A stretch of 64,000 nucleotides of DNA from G963663775 sp963663775 (GCA_963663775.1 OY760624.1:2294001-2358000), one strand, 5' to 3'. Counted from the first letter of the stretch, positions 52,299-61,368 are shown. A program made the numbers and translations. The notes: generated from the sequence alone by a model not told the origin.

Positions 52299-53807
52299 TC
52301 ATTCGTTAAAATATTTATTGATACCGTTGATATATGCTTTAATCGATGCTTCGATAATGTCAGTAGATACACCACGACCTGTCAACATTTCACTGCCGTC
52401 CACCGAAATTTTGACCACCGCTTCAGACTGTGCATCTTCGCCGTCTGTCAGTGCTTTCAAGGAATAGTCCTCAAGCTCAATGTCATGTCCTACGATTTTG
52501 TTGACTGCCTTAAATGCAGCATTAACAGGGCCGTCGGAGGCAGCCACACGCTCGAAGGTTTCGTCACCACGCTGCATGCTGATGACTGCAGTAGACGTGA
52601 TGGTGTTGCCGCTGTTGATGACAAAGTGCTTCAGGGTATAGCGTTCCGGACCGGAAACAGGCGCAACACCAATGAGTGCTTCCAAATCTCTGTCCTTGAC
52701 CGTCTTTTTCTTGTCTGCAAGCACCTTGAATTTTGCAAAGGCTTTATCCAGCTTTTCTTTATCTAAGGTGTAGCCCAGTGCCTTTAGGCGGTCTTCAAAT
52801 GCATGGCGACCCGAATGTTTGCCCAACACAATGGCATTCTGGGGGATACCCACGGATTCCGGTGTCATGATTTCATAGGTCGATTTCTCGGAAAGCACCC
52901 CATGCTGATGGATACCGGATTCGTGCGCAAATGCGTTATCGCCCACGATGGGCTTGGTCGGCGCAACCGGCACACCGGTAATGGTTTGAATCATGCGGCT
53001 AGCACGATAAATCTTGGTGGTATCAATGTTACAGTCCACATCAAAATAGGCTTTGCGTGTGTGGAATGCCATGACGCATTCTTCCATAGCGGCGTTGCCT
53101 GCACGTTCGCCGATGCCGTTGATGGTGCATTCAATTTGTCCCGCACCTGCCTGCACTGCAGATAGGGAATTGGCAACCGCCATGCCCAAATCATTGTGAC
53201 AATGGCAGGAGATGACGCAGTTTTCAATGCCTGCGGTGTGCTCCATGACATAACGGATGCGTGCGCCGATTTCATCCGGCACCATATAACCGACCGTATC
53301 TGGGATGTTCAAGGTTGTTGCACCCGCACGGATAGCGGTTTCCAAGGCACGGCACAGAAACTCCAAATCGCTGCGGCAGGCATCTTCTGCGGAAAATTCC
53401 ACATCAGACACATATTTTTTGGCATATGCCACATTGTGTGCAATGCTTTCCAACACCTGCTCAGGGGACATCTTCAATTTGTGCTGCATGTGCACAGGAG
53501 AGGTTGCCAAAAAAGTATGGATACGTGCAGACTCTGCATTTTGAATGGCATGCCAGGCTGCGTCAATGTCCTTTTCCACGCAACGTGCCAGAGAACAGAT
53601 GGTACTGTTTTTCACAACATCAGCAATGGCGGCAATGGATGCCGCATCTCCGGGGGAGGCAATGGCAAAGCCTGCTTCGATGATGTCGACTCCCATGCTT
53701 TCCAGTTCCTTCGCAACCTCGATTTTTTCATTGAGGTTCATGCTGCAGCCGGGGGATTGCTCGCCGTCACGCAGCGTCGTATCAAAAATTTTCACTGTTT
53801 TTGCCAT
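52299..53807 (-). CDS. leuA: 2-isopropylmalate synthase
   Basis: Condenses acetyl-CoA with 2-ketoisovalerate, the committed step to leucine. The 502-residue protein has the TIM barrel starting 'VKIFDTTLRDGEQSPGCSMN', metal ligands in 'SCHCHNDLGMAVAN' and a C-terminal LeuA dimer/regulatory domain (about 385-500) expected to bind leucine. The ATG at 53807 is preceded by GAGG; the frame continuing to 53912 runs into the leader terminator. First gene of the leuACDB operon. Confidence 0.97.
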   Translation of the reverse strand: MAKTVKIFDTTLRDGEQSPGCSMNLNEKIEVAKELESMGVDIIEAGFAIASPGDAASIAAIADVVKNSTICSLARCVEKDIDAAWHAIQNAESARIHTFLATSPVHMQHKLKMSPEQVLESIAHNVAYAKKYVSDVEFSAEDACRSDLEFLCRALETAIRAGATTLNIPDTVGYMVPDEIGARIRYVMEHTAGIENCVISCHCHNDLGMAVANSLSAVQAGAGQIECTINGIGERAGNAAMEECVMAFHTRKAYFDVDCNIDTTKIYRASRMIQTITGVPVAPTKPIVGDNAFAHESGIHQHGVLSEKSTYEIMTPESVGIPQNAIVLGKHSGRHAFEDRLKALGYTLDKEKLDKAFAKFKVLADKKKTVKDRDLEALIGVAPVSGPERYTLKHFVINSGNTITSTAVISMQRGDETFERVAASDGPVNAAFKAVNKIVGHDIELEDYSLKALTDGEDAQSEAVVKISVDGSEMLTGRGVSTDIIEASIKAYINGINKYFNE

Positions 53808-53849
53808 GTGTAATGTCCTCACTTTCTGTATTTTACTGTTTTTTAGGAC

Positions 53850-54124
53850 AAAAAAAGCTTCGTCCCTTAACGTAACGTAAGAGACGAAGCATAACTTGCT
53901 CCGCGGTACCACTCTTTTTGCCGCATCAAGGCGACCACTCCATGTACATCAAACAATGTACTGCCCCAATAACGGTGGACATCCGTTCAAACCTACCAGC
54001 GATTGCTTTCAGCCGACTGCTCCCCGGCGAGTTTCATGATTTTCCGACACTGTTTTCCACCAAACAACAGCTCTCTAACGACCTTAAATCATTACTTTAC
54101 CAGTTCATAGCATTTATAAAAGAT
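53850..54124 (-). promoter_or_regulatory. Leucine T-box riboswitch leader of leuACDB
   Basis: Read on the minus strand, the leader has a stem I region with an AGAGAG element, a candidate CTC leucine specifier (54031-54029), the T-box core AGAGTGGTACCGCGG at 53915-53901, and a terminator whose arms GCTTCGTC (53890-53883) and GACGAAGC (53864-53857) are followed by seven Ts (53856-53850). Uncharged tRNA-Leu binding would favour the antiterminator and switch on leucine synthesis. The call to leucine rests on the operon and the CTC triplet. Confidence 0.93.
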
Positions 54125-54130
54125 ATATTT

Positions 54131-54159
54131 ATATTACTAAACCCCGTGTCGTTTGTCAA
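54131..54159 (-). promoter_or_regulatory. Promoter of the leu operon
   Basis: TTGACA (54159-54154) and TAATAT (54136-54131), 17-base spacer, directly upstream of the T-box leader. Confidence 0.88.
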
Positions 54160-54214
54160 GTCTTTTTTCAAGGTTTCGCAGAAAGGAAAGCGCACAAATA
54201 ATTGCCGATAGGTC

Positions 54215-54243
54215 TTGTGATTTATGGCAGAATGGTTTAAAAT
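54215..54243 (+). promoter_or_regulatory. Promoter for the WecG/TagA-type gene
   Basis: TTGTGA (54215-54220) and TAAAAT (54238-54243), 17-base spacer. It lies about 56 bases from the oppositely oriented leu promoter. Confidence 0.6.
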
Positions 54244-54319
54244 ATAAAATTAGATGTTAGAACTTGTATGCCGTTAAAGGATTTTATTGATACTATAGAA
54301 GAGTTGGAGAGAGCACAGT

Positions 54320-55048
54320 TTGAAAATTGCAGATATACTTGGCGTTCGATTTCATGCAGTGACACGTGCGCAGTCCGTGCAGATAGCGATGGAGCATATT
54401 CACCGCCGTGAAAAAATGTATGTATCGACACCAAATGCGGAAATTGCGTATTTATGTTATCATGATACAGCGCTGAAAAATCTAATCAATGCTTCCGGAC
54501 TTGTGCTTCCGGACGGAATTGGCATTGTATATGCCGCTAAAATCATGAAGCAGCCCATTACAGAAAAGGTGGCAGGCGTTGATTTTGCCGATGCACTCAT
54601 GAGCAGTATGGCAAAAGAGCAAAAGCGTATTTTCTTTTTGGGCGGAAAACCAGGGATTGCAGAGCAAGCCGCAAAAAACTTGGCGGAGAAGTATCCGGGA
54701 TTGGTCATTGCCGGCGTGCAGGATGGATATTTTCAGGAAGATGCGCAAGCCGTTGCTGCTATCAATGCCGCCAATGGCGTGGATGTCACCTTTGTTTGCC
54801 TGGGTGCACCAAAACAGGAACGCTTTATGGCGTCGTACCAAGACCAAATCCAATCTACCATTTTATGCGGTTTGGGTGGGTCACTGGATGTGTTTGCAGG
54901 AGTTGCACAGCGTGCACCGGATATATTCATTCGCTTAGGGTTGGAGTGGTTCTATCGCTTGCTGAAAGAACCACGGCGCATTGGTCGCATGATGAGCCTT
55001 CCCAAATTTATGCTGCTCGTATTGCGCAAAAAGATATTCGGAAAATGA
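54320..55048 (+). CDS. WecG/TagA/CpsF-family glycosyltransferase
   Basis: A GT26 enzyme of 242 residues. T37 in 'YVSTPNAEIAY' and D65 in 'LVLPDGIGIVY' correspond exactly in number to the substrate-binding and catalytic positions described for Thermoanaerobacter TagA. Other motifs are 'FFLGGKPGIAEQAAKNL', 'VCLGAPKQERFM' and 'GLGGSLDVFAG', and a basic C-terminal tail of the kind that docks on membranes. TagA adds ManNAc to undecaprenyl-PP-GlcNAc in teichoic acid synthesis; CpsF-type roles in capsule are possible. Start TTG at 54320 with GGAGAG upstream. No other wall-polymer gene is next to it. Confidence 0.9.
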   Translation: MKIADILGVRFHAVTRAQSVQIAMEHIHRREKMYVSTPNAEIAYLCYHDTALKNLINASGLVLPDGIGIVYAAKIMKQPITEKVAGVDFADALMSSMAKEQKRIFFLGGKPGIAEQAAKNLAEKYPGLVIAGVQDGYFQEDAQAVAAINAANGVDVTFVCLGAPKQERFMASYQDQIQSTILCGLGGSLDVFAGVAQRAPDIFIRLGLEWFYRLLKEPRRIGRMMSLPKFMLLVLRKKIFGK

Positions 55049-55073
55049 AATTTCACATAATTACAGCGAAAAT

Positions 55074-55083
55074 TTGATATAAT
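55074..55083 (+). promoter_or_regulatory. Extended -10 promoter before the DUF2156 gene
   Basis: TATAAT (55078-55083) preceded by TGA; no clear -35. About 50 bases before the DUF2156 start. Confidence 0.45.
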
Positions 55084-55135
55084 ACATGGAAAGATGAAGT
55101 AACTAGCACCGGAGTTAAGGAATAAGGCGATTAAA

Positions 55136-56116
55136 ATGAGCTATGTACAAACGAAAACCACAATGCGAAAAAAAGCTGCAATGCTTCCGTTTCGTAAAAT
55201 TACACTTGCTGACCGAGAACGTGTCAACGAATACATTGCGCAGATGCCAACGTTTCTTTGTGAACATTGTTTTGTGGATTTGTTTATCTGGAAAGACCAC
55301 TATAATACGGAAATCTGCTTTTATCAGGATTGTTTGTTGGTTCGATGTAAATCCTTTCCAGAGGGCATTCCGCTGTATCTGGCACCGATTGGGCAAGGCG
55401 ATTGGAAAGCGGCACTCGAGGCAATGCGGCAGGATGCTGCCACACGAGAAGTCCCTTTTATATTATCCTCCATCACGCAGGAGCAGCTTGCACAGTATCA
55501 GGACGTTTTAGGGGAGGAGTTTGCATTTTCCAGCAGCGAGGATGCGGCGGATTACATTTATTTGCGGGAAAAATTGCAAACGCTTTCTGGAAAAAAACTG
55601 CAATCCAAACGCAATCTGGTCAATCGCTTCATGGCGGCGAACGAGGGAAGATGGGCGTATATTCCCATTACTGCAGACAACATTCAAGATGCGTATGCGT
55701 TCCATTTGGAATGGTGCCGAAAAAACGGATGCCAGAAAAATGAATCGTTCAAGGGCGAAACCTGCGCTATTTACCTTGCGTTGCAAAATTGGGATGCATT
55801 GCATCTGCGTGGCGGGATGCTCCTGCTCGATGGACGTGTCATTGCGTTCACCTTGGGCTGTCAAGTGCGGGAGGATTTGTATATTGTGCAGATTGAAAAG
55901 GCGGATGCCGATATTCCCGGCGCATACCAGATGATTAACCAGCAATTTGTCAAAGCCAATTGTGCCGATGTCACCTATATCAATCGAGAAGAAGATCTTG
56001 GGATTGAAGGGCTTCGCAAGGCAAAGCGCTCCTACTATCCCGCATTTTATGGAGTTCGCTATACCGCAAGTCCGATGCAGGAGGGGGAACATGATTCGTC
56101 TGGCACAGCCGAATGA
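55136..56116 (+). CDS. DUF2156 (phosphatidylglycerol lysyltransferase C-terminal-like) protein
   Basis: The 326-residue protein is a double GNAT-fold protein of the DUF2156/PF09924 group: 'FCYQ'-like core, 'DAADYIYLREKL' and 'LQSKRNLVNRFM' then 'YINREEDLGIEGLRKAKRSY' and 'YYPAFYG' near the end are diagnostic. Relatives include the catalytic part of MprF, which adds lysine to lipids, and stand-alone cytosolic proteins of unknown substrate. No membrane segments are predicted, so it resembles the latter. The 3' end overlaps the following GNAT gene by 26 bases, implying coupled expression. Confidence 0.85.
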   Translation: MSYVQTKTTMRKKAAMLPFRKITLADRERVNEYIAQMPTFLCEHCFVDLFIWKDHYNTEICFYQDCLLVRCKSFPEGIPLYLAPIGQGDWKAALEAMRQDAATREVPFILSSITQEQLAQYQDVLGEEFAFSSSEDAADYIYLREKLQTLSGKKLQSKRNLVNRFMAANEGRWAYIPITADNIQDAYAFHLEWCRKNGCQKNESFKGETCAIYLALQNWDALHLRGGMLLLDGRVIAFTLGCQVREDLYIVQIEKADADIPGAYQMINQQFVKANCADVTYINREEDLGIEGLRKAKRSYYPAFYGVRYTASPMQEGEHDSSGTAE

Positions 56117-56924
56117 TTTTGCAGAGATTCGCTTGCTGTGGGAGGAATGCTTTCCGGATGAAAGCGGATTCAATGACTATTTTTTTGCACATGTTTTTCG
56201 TTTGCAGGACACGGTTCTTTTGTTTGACGCAGGCACGCTGTGCGCCATGCTGCAAATGATGCCGTATACCCTGCGCTTAGGTGCGAAAATTGTGCCTGTT
56301 ACCTATATTTATGGGGCATGTACCGCCATTCAAGCGAGGAAAAAAGGCTATATGGCGCAGCTTCTGCATTGGAGCTTTGCACAGGATGCTGCACAGCATC
56401 GCAAAGCTTCCATTTTAATTCCGCAGGAACCATGGCTATTTGATTTTTATCAAAGATATGGGTATCAAGCTGCGTTTTTTACCAAGGAGTATACATGTAC
56501 GCCTTCGGCACAACAGGATACAGCGGTTAGACGATGTTCTGCAACCGACATACCGGCATTGCAGCAGCTATATCAGTCTGTGACCGCAGAAAAGCCGCTT
56601 GTACTGCAGAGAAGCACTGCACAGTGGCAGGCGCAGCTGGATATGTTTGAGGCTTTGGGAGCAGGTGTCTATGCGCTGTTTGCAGACGAAGAAATACAAG
56701 CCTATGCGTTCCTATGGGAAGATGCACAGGAAGTTTGGGCGCAGGAATGGATGGCAGTATCTAAGACGGCAGAACAGCATTTTAGCAGCGCACTTGCCGC
56801 ACAGTTTCCGCAAAAAACCCTGCGTTACACAACCTTGGGAGGACAAAAGCCATTGGGCTGCATCAAGATATATGATGCGTATGACATGAACTTGGATGGA
56901 TATTTTAATTTGTTATATCAATAG
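56091..56924 (+). CDS. GNAT-family N-acetyltransferase
   Basis: The 277-residue protein starts 'MIRLAQPNDFAEIRLLWEEC', typical of a GNAT domain, with the acetyl-CoA loop in 'CTAIQARKKGYMAQLLHWS' (about residues 77-95). The C-terminal half is longer than a single GNAT domain and resembles Eis-like or paired GNAT proteins. Substrate unknown. It begins inside the DUF2156 gene with GGAGGGGGA at 56080-56088 and is 39 bases ahead of the DJ-1 gene. Confidence 0.82.
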   Translation: MIRLAQPNDFAEIRLLWEECFPDESGFNDYFFAHVFRLQDTVLLFDAGTLCAMLQMMPYTLRLGAKIVPVTYIYGACTAIQARKKGYMAQLLHWSFAQDAAQHRKASILIPQEPWLFDFYQRYGYQAAFFTKEYTCTPSAQQDTAVRRCSATDIPALQQLYQSVTAEKPLVLQRSTAQWQAQLDMFEALGAGVYALFADEEIQAYAFLWEDAQEVWAQEWMAVSKTAEQHFSSALAAQFPQKTLRYTTLGGQKPLGCIKIYDAYDMNLDGYFNLLYQ

Positions 56925-56963
56925 ATTTTCTGTACAAATAGATAGCGAAAGAGGTGCTGAACA

Positions 56964-57509
56964 ATGGTATATGTGATGTTGGCAGACGGTTTTGAGGAAG
57001 TGGAAGCACTGGTGCCGATTGACCTTTTGCGGCGTGCGGGGTTGGATGTGAAAACCGTCGGCGTGACAGGCATGCAGGTATCGGGTGCGCATGGTGTGAC
57101 AGTGCAGGCGGATTGTGACCCTGTGGATGTGCAGCTAGACGGTGCGGAACTGCTGTTTTTGCCCGGTGGAATGCCAGGCACAAAAAATCTATATGAAAGC
57201 CAATTTGTACGGGATGCGGTTCAGAATTGTGTGGACAATCAGCGGTTTGTTGCAGCCATTTGTGCTGCACCATCGATTATTTTGGGTGGCATGGGACTTT
57301 TGCAAGGGCGCAAGGCTACCTGTTTTCCGGGCATGGAGGACGGCATGACGGGTGCAGAGCCGCAAAATCAAGCCGTTGTGGTGGATGGCAAGCTGATTAC
57401 CGGTCAGGCAGCAGGGGCGGCATTTGTCTTTGCATTGACACTCTGTGAGCAGTTGCTTGGAAAAGAAAAAGCTGCGCAAGTTGCCCAGTCGATTTATTAT
57501 GCAGAATGA
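56964..57509 (+). CDS. DJ-1/PfpI (ThiJ) family protein
   Basis: A 181-residue flavodoxin-like protein of the DJ-1 family: 'LADGFEEVEALVPIDLLRRA' (E14 is the conserved acid), 'LLFLPGGMPGTKNL' and the nucleophile elbow C100 in 'VAAICAAPSII'. Members deglycate proteins or handle glyoxal-type stress or act as chaperones; the bacterial YajL-like group is closest. It overlaps the next gene by 11 bases. Role in this organism is not evident from sequence. Confidence 0.92.
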   Translation: MVYVMLADGFEEVEALVPIDLLRRAGLDVKTVGVTGMQVSGAHGVTVQADCDPVDVQLDGAELLFLPGGMPGTKNLYESQFVRDAVQNCVDNQRFVAAICAAPSIILGGMGLLQGRKATCFPGMEDGMTGAEPQNQAVVVDGKLITGQAAGAAFVFALTLCEQLLGKEKAAQVAQSIYYAE

Positions 57510-58065
57510 AGAAAAGCAATCGCTGCGCCATCGGATTGTGCAGGCACGCCGTGCAATGACTGCTGCAGAATGGGAGCGGATTGATGCGGGTATCCTGCAG
57601 CAATTGGTACAGGATGCAGCATTCCAGCGCAGTCATGTGGTGTTTGTGTTTTGCTCGATTGCAGGGGAGGTTTCCACAAAAGCCATCCTCGACTATTGTT
57701 GGCAGAGCGGAAAAATCGTGTGTATTCCGCGATGCGGACCGAATCATACGATGGAAGCACATCAGATTTTAACCCACACCGATTGTGTGCCCGGCAAATT
57801 CAATATCCCAGAGCCAGCGGCGCATTGTCCTGCGATTGCGCCAGAAGCATTGGATTTGGTGCTGGTACCTTGCCTTGCTGCGGACAAGCAGGGCAATCGC
57901 ATTGGATATGGCGGTGGATACTACGACCGTTATCTGCAAACATGTGCGGGGATGACAGCGGCGCTTTGTCCCAGTCAATTTGTCCTGCAAAGCGTGCCGA
58001 CCGAACCATTTGATTATCCATGCCAGAGAATTATCACAGAAAAGGGGGTTCTTGTACCATCTTGA
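57499..58065 (+). CDS. 5-formyltetrahydrofolate cyclo-ligase
   Basis: Converts 5-formyl-THF to 5,10-methenyl-THF with ATP. The 188-residue protein shows 'HRIVQARRAMTAAEWERID', 'LVPCLAADKQGNRIGYGGGY' followed by YDRYL, the signature of the family (also called MTHFS/YgfA). The ATG at 57499 sits within the end of the DJ-1 gene. The next gene begins at its stop codon. Confidence 0.93.
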   Translation: MQNEEKQSLRHRIVQARRAMTAAEWERIDAGILQQLVQDAAFQRSHVVFVFCSIAGEVSTKAILDYCWQSGKIVCIPRCGPNHTMEAHQILTHTDCVPGKFNIPEPAAHCPAIAPEALDLVLVPCLAADKQGNRIGYGGGYYDRYLQTCAGMTAALCPSQFVLQSVPTEPFDYPCQRIITEKGVLVPS

Positions 58066-58958
58066 TACAGATAAAGAACCATGTCGGATTTTTTTCCGGC
58101 GTATCCCTGTTTGTGAGTTTTGGCTGTCTTTCCGCAGCAGAACCGATTGCACAGCTGTTCGGTGGTGCTGCTTCATATGGTGTTTTGTGTATCATCTATG
58201 TAATGGCGTTTTTGATACCGGCAATACTGGTGAAGCAAACGATTCACACGCAGAAATCACTGGTGTCACGTGTGTGCTTGAAGCTTTCTACAGTGCAGGT
58301 TGTCTATTTTGTGTTTTGGAGCAGTCTTTTGGTTGCAGTTGCAGGGTTTTTAGCAGATTACTTATTTTTACATACCTTTACGGATAATTGGCTGTCAAAA
58401 ATGATGTTGTCGCCCGTGTTTTCGTTGCATATGCCACGGTGGGTGCGGTTGGTGATTTTTTTGGTGCTGACACCGCTTTTGCAGGAGGTGTATTTGCGGG
58501 GCGTGCTCCTTTCTGCGCAAGAGGCGTGCGCCAACACGGGGGTGTGTATTCTGCTGTCCGGTTTGTGCACAATGGCGATGCCCATTGCACAGGGCAACTG
58601 GTGCAGTGCATTTTTGATTGGATGCTTATGCGCATATGTAGCGTTTGTGTTTGACTGCGTCTGGGCGGCGGTTATCGTGCAGGTTTGCAGCAGTGCCTGT
58701 CGCTATCTCATGATTTGGATTGCAGACACCTACAGTCCACTTGGCGTGTGGGAGGTTTTTCTCTTCATTAGTGTGCTTTTGCTGCTGTTATTCTTGTTTC
58801 TTGCGTGCCGCTTGTTGGAGTCTCTTTTGATTGAAAAACGAATCTTGCATTTTCAAAGGATACATACATGGAAAGAAACGAGCACACTTTTTGTAAATTC
58901 CGGTTTTGCGGCATTTTTTCTGGCAGTGGTTATTAAAAATATTGTGCAATTTGTTTGA
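58062..58958 (+). CDS. CPBP-family integral membrane protein with degenerate protease motif
   Basis: About 298 residues from a TTG overlapping the preceding TGA (an ATG at 58020 is an alternative). Eight or so hydrophobic segments are visible. 'FLVLTPLLQEVYLRGVLL' (Q141-E142...R146-G147) corresponds to the CPBP/Abi motif EExxxRG, but the first glutamate is glutamine. In the expected second motif (about residues 170-185, 'CTMAMPIAQ') no histidine is present, and the third shows 'QVCSSACRY'. It is therefore probably not an active protease but may keep a binding role, as noted for some CPBP proteins. Operon position between folate and mltG genes gives no clear role. Confidence 0.7.
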   Translation: MIQIKNHVGFFSGVSLFVSFGCLSAAEPIAQLFGGAASYGVLCIIYVMAFLIPAILVKQTIHTQKSLVSRVCLKLSTVQVVYFVFWSSLLVAVAGFLADYLFLHTFTDNWLSKMMLSPVFSLHMPRWVRLVIFLVLTPLLQEVYLRGVLLSAQEACANTGVCILLSGLCTMAMPIAQGNWCSAFLIGCLCAYVAFVFDCVWAAVIVQVCSSACRYLMIWIADTYSPLGVWEVFLFISVLLLLLFLFLACRLLESLLIEKRILHFQRIHTWKETSTLFVNSGFAAFFLAVVIKNIVQFV

Positions 58959-58996
58959 TTGCGAAACCACTTTAAATTCATCTCACGAGGTTTAGT

Positions 58997-60139
58997 ATGG
59001 GTTATAATGATTATAATTACAAAGATTCCAATCAAATGCAGTCGCAACCGGCTGCACAGCAGACGCCGTCTAAAAAAACACGTTCCCAAAAGCGAATGAA
59101 TCCCGGCCTATATATGCTCATGATTCTTGCAATTTCTGTGGCGTTGTCTGCCATGTTGCTGACATCCGCAAATGATATGTTTGCATTCATCAAGGATGAC
59201 CGTGACACAACGGTCACGGTGGCAGAAAACACGACCATTTCCGGCATGAGCAAAGAATTGGGACAAGAGAAGATTATCAATCATCGATTTCTGTTTTCGC
59301 TGTTTTTAAAGCTTACGCAAAAGGATACCAACGTTTTGGCAGGTGACTATGTGCTGAATCCAAACATGGATTATAGTGCAATTATCCGCAGTTTAAAAAG
59401 CGGAAGCGGCGGCAATAATACGGTGGAAGTGACCATTCCAGAAGGATATACCATACAGCAAATTCGTGAAACGCTGCTTTCTAAGCATGTGTGTGAAGAC
59501 GAAAGTGCATTGGATAAAGCGCTGACGGAGTATCGCTACAGCTATGATTTTCTGAAAGATGTGGATATGAGTGATAATTGGCTGGAAGGATATTTATTCC
59601 CAGACACGTATCAGTTCTATGTCAATGACAGTGCCGTCAATGTTGTCGATAAGATGTTGTCGAATTTCGAGAAAAAATATGACAGCAATATTCAAGATGG
59701 CGCAGATAAGCTGAATCTTTCCATGCACGAAGTGGTGACGATTGCCTCCTTGATTGAACGAGAAGCAAAGTTGGAGGATGAATATACCATGATTTCGGGC
59801 GTTATTCATAATCGCTTGAACAATAGCAATAAATTCCCATATCTACAGATAGACGCAACGGTGCAATATGCGGTTGGGCACAAGGATGCACTCACTTCCG
59901 AGGATTTAGAGGTGGACAGCCCCTACAATACCTATAAGTACAAGGGTCTGCCGCCGGGACCGATTGCAAGCCCGGGATATACTTCGCTGTATGCGGCAAC
60001 GCACCCCGATACCCATGACTATTATTACTATGTGGCAATGCCAGACGGCTCTCATCTGTTTGCCGGTACACTTTCGAAGCACAATGCAAATATTCAGACG
60101 GCAAATGCTGCGTTTGCTGCACAAGGAGATACACAATAA
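58997..60139 (+). CDS. mltG: Endolytic murein transglycosylase MltG
   Basis: Cleaves nascent glycan strands in the membrane. The 380-residue protein has a cytoplasmic N-terminal region (about 1-37), one membrane helix (about 38-58), a LysM-like segment and the YceG domain with catalytic E254 in 'IASLIEREAKL', plus 'GYLFPDTYQF' and 'GLPPGPIASPG'. ACGAGG precedes the ATG. It overlaps the next gene by one base; mltG beside a U32 gene matches B. subtilis yrrL-yrrN/O. Confidence 0.95.
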   Translation: MGYNDYNYKDSNQMQSQPAAQQTPSKKTRSQKRMNPGLYMLMILAISVALSAMLLTSANDMFAFIKDDRDTTVTVAENTTISGMSKELGQEKIINHRFLFSLFLKLTQKDTNVLAGDYVLNPNMDYSAIIRSLKSGSGGNNTVEVTIPEGYTIQQIRETLLSKHVCEDESALDKALTEYRYSYDFLKDVDMSDNWLEGYLFPDTYQFYVNDSAVNVVDKMLSNFEKKYDSNIQDGADKLNLSMHEVVTIASLIEREAKLEDEYTMISGVIHNRLNNSNKFPYLQIDATVQYAVGHKDALTSEDLEVDSPYNTYKYKGLPPGPIASPGYTSLYAATHPDTHDYYYYVAMPDGSHLFAGTLSKHNANIQTANAAFAAQGDTQ

Positions 60140-61368
60140 TGCAACGACCAGAAATTTTATCACCAGCAGGCGACTTGGAAAAACTGCGATATGCGATTGC
60201 GTATGGCGCAGATGCCGTGTATCTTGCAGGACAGCAGTTTGGCATGCGCTCGGCAGCAGTCAATTTCAATGACCAGCAGTTGCGAGAAGGGATTGCCTAT
60301 GCACATGCGAAGCATGTGAAATGCTATATTACGGTCAATGTTATGCCGTCTAATCAAGATTTGCAGCAGTTGCCTGCATATTTGGAATTGCTGCAGGACG
60401 CAGGGGCAGATGCATTGATTGTGGCGGATGTCGGTGTGATTGCGATGGCACGCCGATATGCCCCCAAAGTGCCGCTGCATATCAGTACACAGACTAGCAT
60501 TTTAAATTATGAGGCGGCAAATTTTTGGGCAGACCTAGGGGCAGAACGTATCGTTTTAGCGCGTGAACTTTCTTTGGAAGAGATTACAGAAATTCGTGCC
60601 AAAACGCCCAAGCACCTGGAACTGGAAGCGTTTGTACATGGTGCTATGTGCATTTCCTATTCCGGCAGATGCTTGATTTCGCAATATTTGACTGGGCGAG
60701 ATGCTAACCAAGGAGCATGCGCACAGCCTTGCCGCTGGAAATATACCTTGATGGAAGAAAAACGTCCGAATGAGTATTTTCCCGTGGTGGAAGATGACCG
60801 TGGCACCTATTTGTACAATTCGAAAGATATGTGTATGATTGAGCACATCCCAGAGCTAGTCAATGCGGGCATCAATTCGTTCAAAATTGAAGGACGCAAT
60901 AAAACCGCATACTATGCAGCCGGTATTACAAGTGCCTATCGGCGTGCGGTGGATGCCTATTGCGCAAAGTCAGCGGATTTTGTGCTGCCAGAGGATATTC
61001 GTGCAGAAATCAGCAAGGTTAGCCACCGAAATTATTACACCGGATTTTATTTCGGGGAGTCGGAGGTAGGGCAGTATTATGAAGACAGCCACTATATCCG
61101 AGATTGGGAAGTGACAGGGATGATGCTTTCCTGCGATGCTGCGGGAAATGCTGTTTTTGCGCTGAAAAATCGTGTGTTTGCAGGGGATGCCGTGGAGCTT
61201 TTGCAGCCAAATCTTGCGCCGTATCCGTTTCAGATTGCAGACATGCAGGATGACGCAGGAAATACCTTGGAAGTGGCACGGCATCCAGAAATGCGCATGC
61301 ATCTCAAGTTACCATTCCAAGCAGACCCGTTTGCAATTTTGCGCAGAGAAGTTGTGTCAAAAGATTGA
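60139..61368 (+). CDS. Peptidase U32-family protein, TrhP-like tRNA uridine-34 hydroxylation
   Basis: The 409-residue protein has the U32 signature 'EAFVHGAMCISYSGRCLIS' and four-cysteine cluster ('GACAQPCRW' included) consistent with an Fe-S cofactor. E. coli TrhP and B. subtilis TrhP1/P2 of this family hydroxylate U34 of tRNAs to ho5U using prephenate; RlhA acts on 23S rRNA C2501 instead. Synteny with mltG upstream and alaS downstream resembles the B. subtilis alaS-yrrL-yrrN/O region, supporting TrhP. The protease label is historical. The alaS promoter begins over its stop codon. Confidence 0.85.
   Translation: MQRPEILSPAGDLEKLRYAIAYGADAVYLAGQQFGMRSAAVNFNDQQLREGIAYAHAKHVKCYITVNVMPSNQDLQQLPAYLELLQDAGADALIVADVGVIAMARRYAPKVPLHISTQTSILNYEAANFWADLGAERIVLARELSLEEITEIRAKTPKHLELEAFVHGAMCISYSGRCLISQYLTGRDANQGACAQPCRWKYTLMEEKRPNEYFPVVEDDRGTYLYNSKDMCMIEHIPELVNAGINSFKIEGRNKTAYYAAGITSAYRRAVDAYCAKSADFVLPEDIRAEISKVSHRNYYTGFYFGESEVGQYYEDSHYIRDWEVTGMMLSCDAAGNAVFALKNRVFAGDAVELLQPNLAPYPFQIADMQDDAGNTLEVARHPEMRMHLKLPFQADPFAILRREVVSKD

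Noticed and set aside
49463..52467. Long plus-strand open frames (49463-50440 and 51418-52467) opposite leuB and leuC
   Set aside because: Both are reverse-strand shadows of well-supported leu genes and look like neither a known family nor a plausible membrane protein.
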